A DNA stretch of 41,086 bases from Anabaena minutissima FACHB-250. Its GTDB lineage: Bacteria; Cyanobacteriota; Cyanobacteriia; Cyanobacteriales; Nostocaceae. The stretch covers positions 1-41,086 of the forward strand of contig NZ_JACJRG010000047.1 of assembly GCF_014697125.1 (NCBI RefSeq), written 5' to 3'. Positions 32,905 to 40,966 of this stretch are shown piece by piece. Within the stretch, counting starts at the first letter, position 1. Each line of letters opens with the position of its first letter. The notes under the pieces were generated by a model that worked only from the letters and a program-made list of their open reading frames with translations, was not told the DNA's origin and ran no database searches. Made by a program: the position numbers and the translations under genes.

Positions 32905-33510
32905 ATGTTAAAAAAAATGAACCAACAAATAACAACCTTTCAAGAGGCATCTGGCGAAACTCCTATTCGTCTGTGTCTAGACCTCAATATTTGGTGTGCG
33001 GCCTTGTTGGCTGACCGTAAAGGTAAGCAAAATACAGCATCCCAAACTCTTGTTGGAATTGCTCGACAGGGTTTTTGTACCCTCGGCCCAGTACAGCTGG
33101 TCATATCTTGGGGTATGCTGAACCGCCTGCGTTTAGTATTAGAAAATAAGTTAAGCATTCCTCAATCAGCTGCTGACTTATATATTGATGTTATTAAAGG
33201 GTATGCCGAGCTTGGTGCATCTGGTGCAAGTCCTCAGTTATCTTTAGGTGGCACTGGTGTTATTGCCTTACCAGATAGTGAAGATGCTCATGTTCTTGAA
33301 ACAGCTTTAGCAGGACGGGCAAAGGTGTTAGTTACCAATAACTTTAAAGATTTTGTATCAAAAGATACACGTATCATTGTACATCAACAAGATAACAAAC
33401 TTTCAGCACCAGCCCATGCTATTCATTTTGCACCAGCCCATACTTTCCATATTGCTAATGCTAGCCAAATGATGGCTTGGATACGATCTGTCGAAATTCC
33501 TGAACTCTAA
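32905..33510 (+). CDS. PIN-domain protein, probable toxin
   Basis: 201 residues, with an alternative start at the Met five codons in. PIN motifs: CLDLNIW (D26), PDSEDAHVLETAL (D124, E126, D127) and VLVTNNFKDF (N145/N146, D149). PIN toxins are metal-dependent ribonucleases that cut tRNA or mRNA in stressed cells. The C-terminal 50 residues (HAIHFAPAHTFHIANASQMM) extend beyond the core. The nearest candidate antitoxin is the convergent RHH gene at 33553, an unusual arrangement because partners are mostly co-directional. Confidence 0.75.
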   Translation: MLKKMNQQITTFQEASGETPIRLCLDLNIWCAALLADRKGKQNTASQTLVGIARQGFCTLGPVQLVISWGMLNRLRLVLENKLSIPQSAADLYIDVIKGYAELGASGASPQLSLGGTGVIALPDSEDAHVLETALAGRAKVLVTNNFKDFVSKDTRIIVHQQDNKLSAPAHAIHFAPAHTFHIANASQMMAWIRSVEIPEL

Positions 33511-33511
33511 A

Positions 33512-33550
33512 ACTTGTGAGTAGCATTGCGTTTCAATGCTACTCACAAGT
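33512..33550. terminator. Bidirectional terminator with perfect 17-bp stem
   Basis: ACTTGTGAGTAGCATTG and its exact complement around a 5-nt loop, filling the 42-bp gap between the convergent PIN and RHH genes. Confidence 0.85.
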
Positions 33551-33552
33551 AT

Positions 33553-33894
33553 CTAACGAGTAAGATTTACTGCTGCTTCAAGAATATCGTCTTCAGTTTC
33601 CAGATTATCCAAATTTTCATACTTCATGTGATCCATGATCTGACGCTGTGCAGCTTTATACTGAGCATTTAGAAGAATGCGCGTAATCTCTCGGCTAATT
33701 TCCTCTAAATCAGCAGTAGATCCCATCCCTTCAAGTTGCCACAAGACAGCACGCGCTTCTGGAGGAAGATAAGCAAAAAACTTTAATGCCATTCCAGCAA
33801 TTTGGGAAGGTCGCCGATGCTCCATCTTAGCAATATGGTTAACACGGCTGGCCGTTTCCGCATCGGTATAAGCAGATATTGTTTTTCCGGCCAT
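33553..33894 (-). CDS. RHH antitoxin-like protein
   Basis: 113 residues. The N-terminal RHH (KTISAYTDAETASRVNHIAK, then RPSQIAGMALKFF) is followed by a helical tail that may wrap a toxin. It is probably the antitoxin of the PIN protein, or an independent regulator. Three direct repeats of AGTTTCTATA lie upstream over its likely promoter, consistent with autorepression. Confidence 0.65.
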   Translation of the reverse strand: MAGKTISAYTDAETASRVNHIAKMEHRRPSQIAGMALKFFAYLPPEARAVLWQLEGMGSTADLEEISREITRILLNAQYKAAQRQIMDHMKYENLDNLETEDDILEAAVNLTR

Positions 33895-33913
33895 ACAATT
33901 TTCAATCCTGTTA

Positions 33914-33951
33914 GAGTTTCTATAGAAAATTTAGTTTCTATAGTTTCTATA
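33914..33951. promoter_or_regulatory. Three AGTTTCTATA repeats, operator of the RHH gene
   Basis: Copies at 33914-33923, 33933-33942 and 33942-33951, 19-36 bp and further upstream of the RHH start codon. A TATA-rich stretch in between may be the -10 element. Confidence 0.6.
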
Positions 33952-34027
33952 TAATAGCCAAACAAATACAAAATGAAAACAGTATAGGCTGAAAACTCAG
34001 CCTTCGTTACAGTTGTAATAATGTAAT

Positions 34028-34069
34028 TAAATACAAATGTAATAAATTACTTTATTACATTTGTATTTA
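34028..34069. repeat. Perfect 19-bp inverted repeat at the end of the second par operon
   Basis: TAAATACAAATGTAATAAA and its complement with a 4-nt spacer; it contains the stop codon of the RHH gene. It shares the ACAAATGTAAT word with the palindromes upstream of parA (35084, 35246), so the motif brackets the operon. Could be a centromere half, a terminator, or both. Confidence 0.7.
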
Positions 34070-34334
34070 GCTCCGACTCAACTAGAGCAATCATATACTC
34101 CTTAATGGTCATGCCCTTTTTAGTAGCGCGGATTTTAATCTCCTGGTGCTGTGCTTCGGTGACTTCAAAAGTAACGCGCTTGCTTTTGGTGTTGTTAGCT
34201 TCTTCTATCCCTGTAGAACTAGGCACTTCAGCAGCATTGCGATTTTCCACCCATGCTGCTGCTTTTTCTGGAACAGGTGTTTTCTGAACACTTGGCTTTA
34301 AACTTAATTTTTGTGATTTTCTAGTTTCTGCCAT
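34047..34334 (-). CDS. RHH partner protein of the second partition system
   Basis: 95 residues. A disordered basic/Pro-rich N-terminus (to about 50) is followed by the RHH region VTFEVTEAQHQEIKIRATKK and IKEYMIALVESEL. This is the layout of ParG/Omega-type centromere-binding proteins: a flexible arm that stimulates ParA, plus a DNA-binding dimer. Overlaps the end of parA by 14 bp. Confidence 0.75.
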   Translation of the reverse strand: MAETRKSQKLSLKPSVQKTPVPEKAAAWVENRNAAEVPSSTGIEEANNTKSKRVTFEVTEAQHQEIKIRATKKGMTIKEYMIALVESELNTNVIK

Positions 34335-34971
34335 GATTCGTTTCCTCTCTTGCTTCTAATATTTCCTCAACAACTGCTCGTACTTCATCACTTGCAGCAC
34401 TTTTCGGGGCAGCCTCCAAAACACTACTCCCAATGTTCAAACACTCGGCAAATGCTACCCTTTGACTTATCTGTGCTTTCAGCACTGGAAAGGGGTAGTC
34501 TTCTAAAACTTCAGTTACTTCTCGCCCAAGAGCAGTGTTCACTATCTTTCTGTTGATTAGAAATGCTGCTGTTAGGTCTGGTTTATATATAGTGGCCTCT
34601 TGTACCAGTTCTACTACCTCATGCACCGCCCACACATCCAGGGGAGATGGTTGCACAGGAATTAACACAAAATCCACTGCCATGATTGCTGATCTGGTTA
34701 AGTCAGAAACTCTTGGCGCACCATCAATAAAAACAAAATCATACCCCTGCGCTAATTTGGGCAATTCTTTGTGCAAGATGGGACGATCTAAACCAATGAC
34801 ACTAAATGGAGCTTCACCATTACGTGCTGCTGCCCAGTCACGGGTTGAGCCTTGAGGGTCAGTATCAACAAGTAATACTCGATACCCTTTCATAGAGAAA
34901 GCATGAGCCAAATGGATGGATACTGTAGTCTTGCCACTGCCCCCCTTTTGGTTCAAAACCGCAATTTTCAT
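34321..34971 (-). CDS. parA: Plasmid partition ATPase ParA (second system)
   Basis: 216 residues, the short type Ib form. Deviant Walker A KGGSGKTT (9-16), DTDPQGSTRDW (Walker A') and Walker B FVFIDGAPRVSD. It lacks an N-terminal DNA-binding domain, so its RHH partner must do the repression. Not closely similar to the ParA at 26952 beyond family motifs. Operon order parA then RHH gene, both read leftwards, with repeat-rich DNA upstream. Confidence 0.9.
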   Translation of the reverse strand: MKIAVLNQKGGSGKTTVSIHLAHAFSMKGYRVLLVDTDPQGSTRDWAAARNGEAPFSVIGLDRPILHKELPKLAQGYDFVFIDGAPRVSDLTRSAIMAVDFVLIPVQPSPLDVWAVHEVVELVQEATIYKPDLTAAFLINRKIVNTALGREVTEVLEDYPFPVLKAQISQRVAFAECLNIGSSVLEAAPKSAASDEVRAVVEEILEAREETNHGRN

Positions 34972-35050
34972 AAATGTGTTTTTGTAAAAATGTAATTCAT
35001 TACGTTATGACAAATTCTAGAAACTGGCAATACCAAGCTAAATCGCTAGA

Positions 35051-35325
35051 TTACAAATTTACAAATGCACAAAATAGCATTATTACAAATGTAATTAATT
35101 ACATTTGTACATCTGTAGCTAGAGATTAGACATTTTTCTACAGTCTTTCCCCCTCTGTATTTTAAAGTAATATTAATCACAAGATTATTTCAGATTAAAC
35201 TTAATCCCCAGAATACAGATTTATAAATATACAAAATAACATTATTACAAATGTAATTAATTACAAAAATACATTTGTAACTAGAGATTGACTATTTGCA
35301 TACAATCTTTCTATCTCAGTAATCC
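35051..35325. repeat. Centromere-like direct repeats with embedded palindromes upstream of the second parA
   Basis: Two imperfect direct repeats of about 110 bp, starting near 35051 and 35213. The first holds a perfect 26-bp palindrome (35084-35109: TACAAATGTAATT and its complement). In the second the palindrome is split by 8 bp (35246-35279). A smaller TGTAATTCATTAC lies next to the parA start (about 34990). Likely parS/operator DNA for the RHH partner. Confidence 0.7.
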
Positions 35326-35645
35326 TTGGTGACATTAATTACAAAAATAATCTAGTGTCTGTTGTTCAGGGAAAGGATTTTAATTCATAAGTAAAAATCT
35401 ATGCCTAATTAAATTAGTAATAGTTTTATTGATGATAATCAAGTTAAGTAAGAAAAAAGTAAGAAATTAATCCAATAGCTCTGTTAAAACCCTTATCAAG
35501 CAAGGCTTTGAACTAGGTAATGCTTCGCAAGGTTGTTGCTCAGTCGAGGCTAGCAATTTTTATATTAAATATTCTTATTTTAAAAAATAAGCCAAAGGCT
35601 TTAGAATCCTTTTGAATTTGTTCAAAAAAAACACAGGAGTTTTTT
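35326..35645. other. AT-rich intergenic stretch before a small peptide gene
   Basis: No gene seen; probable promoter of the double-glycine peptide gene. Confidence 0.4.
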
Positions 35646-35825
35646 ATGAAATTCTTTTCAAAAAATAAAAAAAATCTAACTCCCCAACAGATGAATATTG
35701 ATGAGCTTAAATTAGTTCCAATTTCAGATGATGAAGCTGCGCTAATTAATGGAGGGATGGAGATAATTTTGGGGGCAAAGACAAAGGCAAAGATAGACTC
35801 CCCAGAACCTTGGGAGGTTTGCTGA
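35646..35825 (+). CDS. Short double-glycine-leader peptide
   Basis: 59 residues. The segment IDELKLVPISDDEAALINGG is a typical double-glycine leader end (acidic helix, hydrophobic spacing, GG), leaving a core of about 22 residues that starts MEIILGAKTKAKIDSP and ends in a single Cys. AGGAG lies 6 nt before the ATG. Unlike the peptide at 629-928 it is very short. No transporter or modification gene is nearby. It is followed directly by a hairpin overlapping the stop and by a complex terminator. Confidence 0.65.
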   Translation: MKFFSKNKKNLTPQQMNIDELKLVPISDDEAALINGGMEIILGAKTKAKIDSPEPWEVC

Positions 35826-35929
35826 CTTAGGTGCTAAGTCACCTTTCTGACTTAGACATTCAAATAGGGGAATCTAAATCCTAGAGGAGCTAAATTTGAC
35901 CCTCTAGGATTGGCTACAATGCCCCTATT
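35823..35929 (+). terminator. Compound terminator after the peptide gene
   Basis: First hairpin GACTTAG-GTG-CTAAGTC starts on the stop codon. Then AATAGGGG (35863-35870) pairs with CCCCTATT (35922-35929) before a T-run, with a perfect 11-bp stem nested inside (AATCCTAGAGG, 35877-35887, with 35901-35911). Confidence 0.75.
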
Positions 35930-35950
35930 TTTACCTCAATGGATATTCCT

Positions 35951-36304
35951 TCATTCAGCAGAAATGCTCTGATTACCCACTACAAGCCTCCATGCTTGAG
36001 CAAAGATAGCTTCCTCCTGTTCATTGGCAGGACTCCAAAAGACAGGCATTCTTCCTTTTATTTCAAAGGTTTGAGGGAATAGTTTGAAATTACCAATGAT
36101 ATATCTATAATTGTTGCCTGCTGATTTTTGACACTCATGAATCCAGGCAGCACCAATTATGTGTCCCCTTTTTAGTTCCCCAGGATTAAGACCGTAATCT
36201 GCACAGCAGTAATCTGACTGTGTTGACTTTGGGGGTAAATGAGCATCCATTCCGAAACTTACGCTAAGGACTTGATGAGCCACTTTCAATACTGCGATCG
36301 CCAC
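35951..36304 (-). CDS. Hypothetical protein, possibly ASCH-like
   Basis: 117 residues. Central RGHIIGAAWIHECQKS and a Trp-rich end (PVFWSPANEQEEAIFAQAWR) recall small beta-barrel, ASCH-type proteins, but the match is weak. Two Cys near the start (YCCADYG). No neighbours point to a role; it converges with the compound terminator of the peptide gene. Confidence 0.45.
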   Translation of the reverse strand: MAIAVLKVAHQVLSVSFGMDAHLPPKSTQSDYCCADYGLNPGELKRGHIIGAAWIHECQKSAGNNYRYIIGNFKLFPQTFEIKGRMPVFWSPANEQEEAIFAQAWRLVVGNQSISAE

Positions 36305-36594
36305 GGATAAAACTGTACCAATTAAAGTCTCTGAAATTTAGGAGCTTCAAACCCTTGCTGTGCCGTATTAAATTGTTGCACCAAATAATCTATAGGTTAA
36401 TTGGTACATCGAGAATTGCGAAAAATATCGATTACCAGAATGCTTACCCAGTAATGGTTACAGCCTTAGCGTAACTTTCTGCACGGATGCTCATTTGACC
36501 CCGTATTCCCCAACATATTGCATATTGTTTCTTTCTATATTTAATTTGGGAATACTAATTTTTAATGATAGAACGTTAACTAACTAATTAAGTT
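36305..36594. other. Intergenic stretch
   Basis: No gene seen between the two divergent hypothetical genes. Confidence 0.4.
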
Positions 36595-36924
36595 ATGTAC
36601 AAATATCACTGTCTTGTTTTATTACCACTTACTCTCAAAGCAACTGGTACTAATCCTATTAGCTATAAAATTATGGTATTTCCTACAGAACCAGCTATTA
36701 ATGAAGGAGATATAAAAACTTTAGCACTTCCAATAAGCGATGGTAGTTTTTTACTTGTTGATGCTCTTTTGGTAAGACGTTCACAAAATGTAGAAGAGGG
36801 TATTAATGTTATTTCATATATATTTGAATTACAAGATAGAGAGCAAGCTTTGACAATAGCACAACTTATTAAAAATAATAATCCTAACGTTTTTGAAGAT
36901 GAAAATATTGTTTCTAGGACATAG
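36595..36924 (+). CDS. Hypothetical protein
   Basis: 109 residues starting MYKYHCLVLLPLTLKATGTN. Beta-strand-rich first part, helical end (DREQALTIAQLIKNNNPNVF). No family recognised and no enzyme motif. A clear terminator follows at 36991, supporting a real single-gene transcript. Confidence 0.5.
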   Translation: MYKYHCLVLLPLTLKATGTNPISYKIMVFPTEPAINEGDIKTLALPISDGSFLLVDALLVRRSQNVEEGINVISYIFELQDREQALTIAQLIKNNNPNVFEDENIVSRT

Positions 36925-36990
36925 AAATATATAATAAACTCCTTAAATCTAGGGGTTAAATATTAATTTTTTAATAATTCAGTTTTTCTG

Positions 36991-37038
36991 GGGATAAATG
37001 AGCAAGCGTAACTTTTTGTTCGTTTGCTCATTTATCCC
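36991..37038. terminator. 18-bp hairpin between convergent genes
   Basis: GGGATAAATGAGCAAGCG pairs with 37021-37038 with a single G-T wobble. It serves the hypothetical gene on the left and probably also the DUF559-like gene from the right. Confidence 0.8.
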
Positions 37039-37092
37039 TTTATATAGATAAAATTATACTGAAGAAGGATTTCTATGCTTTTATGTTTTATC

Positions 37093-37857
37093 TTAAATAG
37101 AAATGCCAAAAACTTCTTGAAGAAATTCGTAAAAACTATCAATTCTTTCTTGACCTGGTAATTTTACAATGTTTTCTATTTCGCTATTGCCTATTCTAAA
37201 AACTTGAAAACCTTGTTTCCTCAACCAACGGTCTTTTTTTAAATGTTCAACATATTTGTCTTCATTGCAGGAGTAATAATTATCTTTTCTAACATATTCA
37301 GCATAGTGAGAAGCTCCATCAATTTCAACTATAACTAAATTATTTGTTCCAAATTTAGGGCTTTTAAAGACAAAATCAACTGTACAGGGTTTTTCTCTAT
37401 TTCCTGGAATACATTCCCAATTTATATGTACACTAGGGATTAGTGCGGGAAGGTCTGCAACTTGTTGTCCAATGTGATCACAAAGAAAGTGACATACTTC
37501 GCAGTAAAGTTCAAAGAAATGTTTTTCTGCATCTGCTTTTTCATGACAAGATTTTTTTAAATCATTCCAGAGGATATTTATATAACCATCAACAATGTCA
37601 TAATAAAACAATTCTGGAGGGTTACAGTTTTCTTTGATTTCTTTAATCTTATCTTCATTACAAAAATCATGTAATCTTGAATACAAAAGCTTTCCCCAAG
37701 TTATTGCCTGTGTTTCTTCTTGTATCTCAAAAACGTTTATACCATTCAAAAATATACTCGTACTTCCATCTGCTTGAGTCTGTATTTTTTCAATTTTAAT
37801 TTGTTCGGACTTAGGACGAACTCTATTAAAATTTCCATAAAATAATTTTTTTTTCAC
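37093..37857 (-). CDS. Solitary DUF559/VSR-like endonuclease
   Basis: 254 residues. The C-terminal part has PCTVDFVF (D161), NLVIVEIDGASHY (E178, D180, H184) and EHLKKDRWLRKQGFQVFRIG. This is the pattern of DUF559 proteins, which share the PD-(D/E)xK fold of very-short-patch repair nucleases. The N-terminal 140 residues are unassigned. Such enzymes occur as repair or defence nucleases; substrate unknown. No methylase or partner gene adjoins it. Confidence 0.7.
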   Translation of the reverse strand: MKKKLFYGNFNRVRPKSEQIKIEKIQTQADGSTSIFLNGINVFEIQEETQAITWGKLLYSRLHDFCNEDKIKEIKENCNPPELFYYDIVDGYINILWNDLKKSCHEKADAEKHFFELYCEVCHFLCDHIGQQVADLPALIPSVHINWECIPGNREKPCTVDFVFKSPKFGTNNLVIVEIDGASHYAEYVRKDNYYSCNEDKYVEHLKKDRWLRKQGFQVFRIGNSEIENIVKLPGQERIDSFYEFLQEVFGISI

Positions 37858-38394
37858 GCAATTTAAACTTTATAAAAATAATTATTTGCAAAAAGTTTCT
37901 AGGCTTTTAGCTAATATATCACAAGTGGGGGTTTTATTATGGATGAAAGTATTAATAGTAATTGATTTATAGAGCAACAGTTTTCGCCTTGCGAAAACCT
38001 TCACCACTTAGAAATTCTTCGTTAATCAGTGACAGAATTTTATCTGTGTCCTTACCTTTGTTGGCATAGCTAGCCCTGTTAGATGTAGCAGTGCCAAACT
38101 AATTTCTTCTAGCGTGGTAAAACTTACTAGAGGTATCTTGCAAACGTGGAAAGTTCGTTTTAGTTTTCTTTTTGACTAACGTAATTAAGCCTTTAATCTG
38201 CCTCTCAAGTTAATTTTACCGTTCTAGAATTTCTTTTAGCTCTCGTCGTATAGACGGGATGATTCTCTCGCTAGCCCTAGCTCCGTCGATGTCGTGATAG
38301 CCTCATTTTCCAGCGTGGGCGATCGCACTTACTGGTTTAATTCTTGCCGTGTAGACTCCGGTATAGAAATGTCGTCATACGTTCTTTTTTCAAC
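37858..38394. other. Non-coding interval downstream of the recombinase gene
   Basis: No convincing gene; it contains one HIP1 octamer. Frames here are short and broken, possibly remnants. Confidence 0.4.
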
Positions 38395-39396
38395 TTAAAA
38401 CATCCCATCGAGTAAATCAGTGATATCGCGCTGGTCTTTATGACGGTTATCGTCGTAAATCATCAAGGTATCCAGTTTGCGGTGACGGCTGAGTTTTTGC
38501 ACCTTCCGCACATTCCCATCAGTGGCATCGAGGGCGGCGGTAATTGCACTGTGCCGGATGCGGTGCGGTGACATCTGCTTTTTAATTCCTGCCTTGTTGC
38601 ACAACTTCACTAGCATTTTGCGGATGCCATCCCCAGTTAGCCTATGGCCCTTAGTAGCGTAATCAAGGGAAATAAATAACGGAGAATCGCCTTTGATATC
38701 GCCTCTAGTTGCTAACCATTCATTAATTGCTTGTACAGTTCCCACTCCCATGTCAATTACCTCAGACTGCGTTCCCCTGCCCTTACCTAAGATTCGCAGT
38801 GTTTTAGTTTCCGGGTCAAAGTCCCGAACATTTAACTGACTCACCTCGTTACGCCGCAAAGCATTACCCCAAAGCAGTCGCAGTAAAGCATAGTCACGTT
38901 TCCCCTTGGGGGTGGATAAGTCGCACTGATTCAGAATCAATTCAAAAGTTGCCCGGTCAATACCAGAGGTATCACGGTACTTTTGCACCCGTTCGCTTTC
39001 TACATCTTGTAGGCTGAAGTCGCACACACCCAACTTCCGCCCCGTCACCACCAAACTTTTGATTGCTGCTAACCGACGGTTGACAGTAGCTTCCTTTAAA
39101 CCCTTGCGGATCATATGGGCTTTGTACTTCAGCACTACCGCCATCGCTTGTTTTTGCTCTAGGTGGAGAAATTCCAGCACCACATCAGGTGTAGCAGACT
39201 TACCCGCCATCACCTTGAAAAAATCATTGACATCTTTTTCATAGGCTAGGCGGGTATTCTCGGAGCGTTTGTCTGCTAGCAATTGTGATAGCACGTCTGG
39301 GTCAGTGTCAAGTGTAAAGCTATCTCCAATTTTCGCATCCAGAGACGCTTGTAAAACCTCAATAGCTAGTTCCGGCTGGAGTTTGTTGGTTTTCAT
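38395..39396 (-). CDS. Tyrosine site-specific recombinase
   Basis: 333 residues with a complete catalytic set: R181 (ALRRNEV), K205 (LGKGRG), H278 and R281 (PHRIRHS), H305 (SRHRKLD) and nucleophile Y314 (MIYDDN). An N-terminal SAM-like core-binding domain (about 35-130) is present. Likely roles are resolution of plasmid multimers, or inversion or integration at a cognate site. A sequence related to the 33-bp inverted repeat at 29603/32011 lies 218 bp upstream of its start, and an inverted repeat directly before the start may be an autoregulatory site. Confidence 0.88.
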   Translation of the reverse strand: MKTNKLQPELAIEVLQASLDAKIGDSFTLDTDPDVLSQLLADKRSENTRLAYEKDVNDFFKVMAGKSATPDVVLEFLHLEQKQAMAVVLKYKAHMIRKGLKEATVNRRLAAIKSLVVTGRKLGVCDFSLQDVESERVQKYRDTSGIDRATFELILNQCDLSTPKGKRDYALLRLLWGNALRRNEVSQLNVRDFDPETKTLRILGKGRGTQSEVIDMGVGTVQAINEWLATRGDIKGDSPLFISLDYATKGHRLTGDGIRKMLVKLCNKAGIKKQMSPHRIRHSAITAALDATDGNVRKVQKLSRHRKLDTLMIYDDNRHKDQRDITDLLDGMF

Positions 39397-39401
39397 AGCA
39401 T

Positions 39402-39448
39402 GGTATCGATAATCGCCGTTTCCGAGAACACCTACGATTATTCATACC
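39402..39448. promoter_or_regulatory. Inverted repeat before the recombinase gene
   Basis: GGTATCGATAATC (39402-39414) and GATTATTCATACC (39436-39448) match in inverted orientation at 11 of 13 positions, starting six bases upstream of the start codon. Candidate operator. Confidence 0.45.
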
Positions 39449-39518
39449 GCATCGCGGGTCACGGGTGCGCTTTTTTATCACCAAAGGCACGTTATGTTTC
39501 ACTCGCTCTTTTTATAAA

Positions 39519-39545
39519 ACCCCACCGGGGCTGATGGGGTATTTT
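39519..39545 (+). terminator. ACCCCA/TGGGGT hairpin followed by T-stretch
   Basis: Short stem (39519-39524, 39535-39540) followed by ATTTT on the plus strand. No plus-strand gene ends directly before it, so its use is uncertain. Confidence 0.35.
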
Positions 39546-39613
39546 CGTCGGGCGATCGCCTGACTAATCAACTTCTACATCGCACCGCTATATTTACCCC
39601 AAAAACCAACCTT

Positions 39614-39639
39614 TTTTTGAATTTGCCAACGGTATCGTC
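39614..39639. other. Candidate recombination site related to the 33-bp inverted repeat
   Basis: TTTTTGAATTTGCCAACGGT and the next bases match the right arm of the 33-bp repeat at about 19 of 26 positions, with the core GAATTYGCCAACRGTRTC. It lies upstream of the tyrosine recombinase. Confidence 0.45.
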
Positions 39640-40036
39640 ATCGTGCAAAAACGAGAAAAAAGTACGCTAACGGATGTAGATAACCTGACAAAGCCTTGCC
39701 TAGACTGATTTACAGCTTTCTTGATTTGAAAATTTATAAATTCTTAGGTTGGAAGCTCTGAAGTGGCATTGATCATTCCAAAATAACCATTTTTGGGCAA
39801 GTTGTTGACATGGAATAGTCGGAAAAGCTTATTCAACCTAATGGTGAGTTATCATACTACAGATACCGAGGGCTGCCAAATCTCAGCAACTTTGAAAACG
39901 GCGGTAGCGAGACGCGCATCTCCGGTGGTTGGAACCAGTACAAAGATATTTTCCACTGGCAAGCACAGTAATTTCAGGTAGCACGGTTTTGTAGCCGAGT
40001 CAGGGGAGTAACTCCTTGGCTTAGGCATCCAGTTAG
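39640..40036. other. Non-coding interval between recombinase and GUN4-like gene
   Basis: No gene supported. Bases about 39900-39930 resemble another Nostoc-type dispersed repeat (CGGCGGTAGCGAGACGCGCA). Confidence 0.4.
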
Positions 40037-40558
40037 CTATTTTATTTTGCAACTCTCTAACCTTTTAGAAATGGAACTAATCCATCCTCCACCCCAAGCA
40101 TTTTGGATTCCACCATCCTTGGTTGGTCGAAAAGGCCAATATCCATTTGGAACAGCTTCAGATTGTATCGCAGAACTGCTTTGAGAATTATTCCATCCAA
40201 CTAAACTTTCAAAACGTCTGGATAACTGATAACCTTCCATAAGAGTAGAGGCATCATAACTTGTTTGCCCCCCAATACTTTTCCAAAGACGTGCTTGTAC
40301 AGACAAGCCAAAGCGACCATTGCTATACTGTGTCCAAAGTTGATTAATAGTGCGGATATCTCTGCAAGCGAGATTTTCAGTATCCTTGCTGACCAGATAA
40401 CCTTGCTGTTCCTGATTTGCTAATTTCAAGATTAATGCCGAAGTCAAGTGGTTGGCTTCTTCCCATTGTTGGTTCTGTAATAAATTCCTAAGCCGAGTGT
40501 AATCTACCCGTTGATTAGTGGATAGACTAAGAGTAAAAGCAATTATTAATTCCAACAT
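40037..40558 (-). CDS. GUN4-domain protein
   Basis: 173 residues from ATG 40558 (MLELIIAFTLSLSTNQRVDY). An upstream ATG at 40636 would add a hydrophobic, less plausible stretch. DYTRLRNLLQNQQWEEANHL, then CRDIRTINQLWTQYSNGRFG and LSVQARLWKSIGG are hallmarks of the GUN4 fold. The C-terminus (GYWPFRPTKDGG, WGGGWISSISKRL) matches the end of many GUN4-like proteins. Chromosomal GUN4 binds protoporphyrins and stimulates Mg-chelatase. Plasmid and multidomain GUN4 relatives in cyanobacteria have unknown ligands, so a sensor or regulatory role is equally possible. No chlorophyll genes are nearby. Confidence 0.8.
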   Translation of the reverse strand: MLELIIAFTLSLSTNQRVDYTRLRNLLQNQQWEEANHLTSALILKLANQEQQGYLVSKDTENLACRDIRTINQLWTQYSNGRFGLSVQARLWKSIGGQTSYDASTLMEGYQLSRRFESLVGWNNSQSSSAIQSEAVPNGYWPFRPTKDGGIQNAWGGGWISSISKRLESCKIK

Positions 40559-40966
40559 AAGCTTTTTCGCTTTGTAACACAGATGTAGATTAAGATAAAA
40601 ATATCTTAAAATTATTACTATTTTTACTAATCGCAAGCCTAACCAACTTGTTCAAATAATTCCCGATTAAGTTACTCTCATTAAATCGGGAATTATTAAC
40701 TCAAAGTTTAAATTTTTCCTACCGAATTATGTGTGGTTTATCAAAAGCATAAATACTGATAGCAAGTAATTTTGAATCCCTAAAAAAAACCAGTAAATAA
40801 GAAAAAATAGAAATCGCATGACATTGCCAACAGTATTTTCTTCATATTTCTGCCAATAACCAACTAATTGCTTCAGTTTGGCAATTTTGTAAATTTAGCA
40901 ATAGTAAGTATCTCACGGAACCACACTTGCATTTAAGTAGACAGGAGATTGATACAGTTCAACAGT
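40559..40966. other. AT-rich intergenic region
   Basis: No gene seen. It separates the end of the secreted repeat protein from the GUN4-like gene. Confidence 0.4.
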
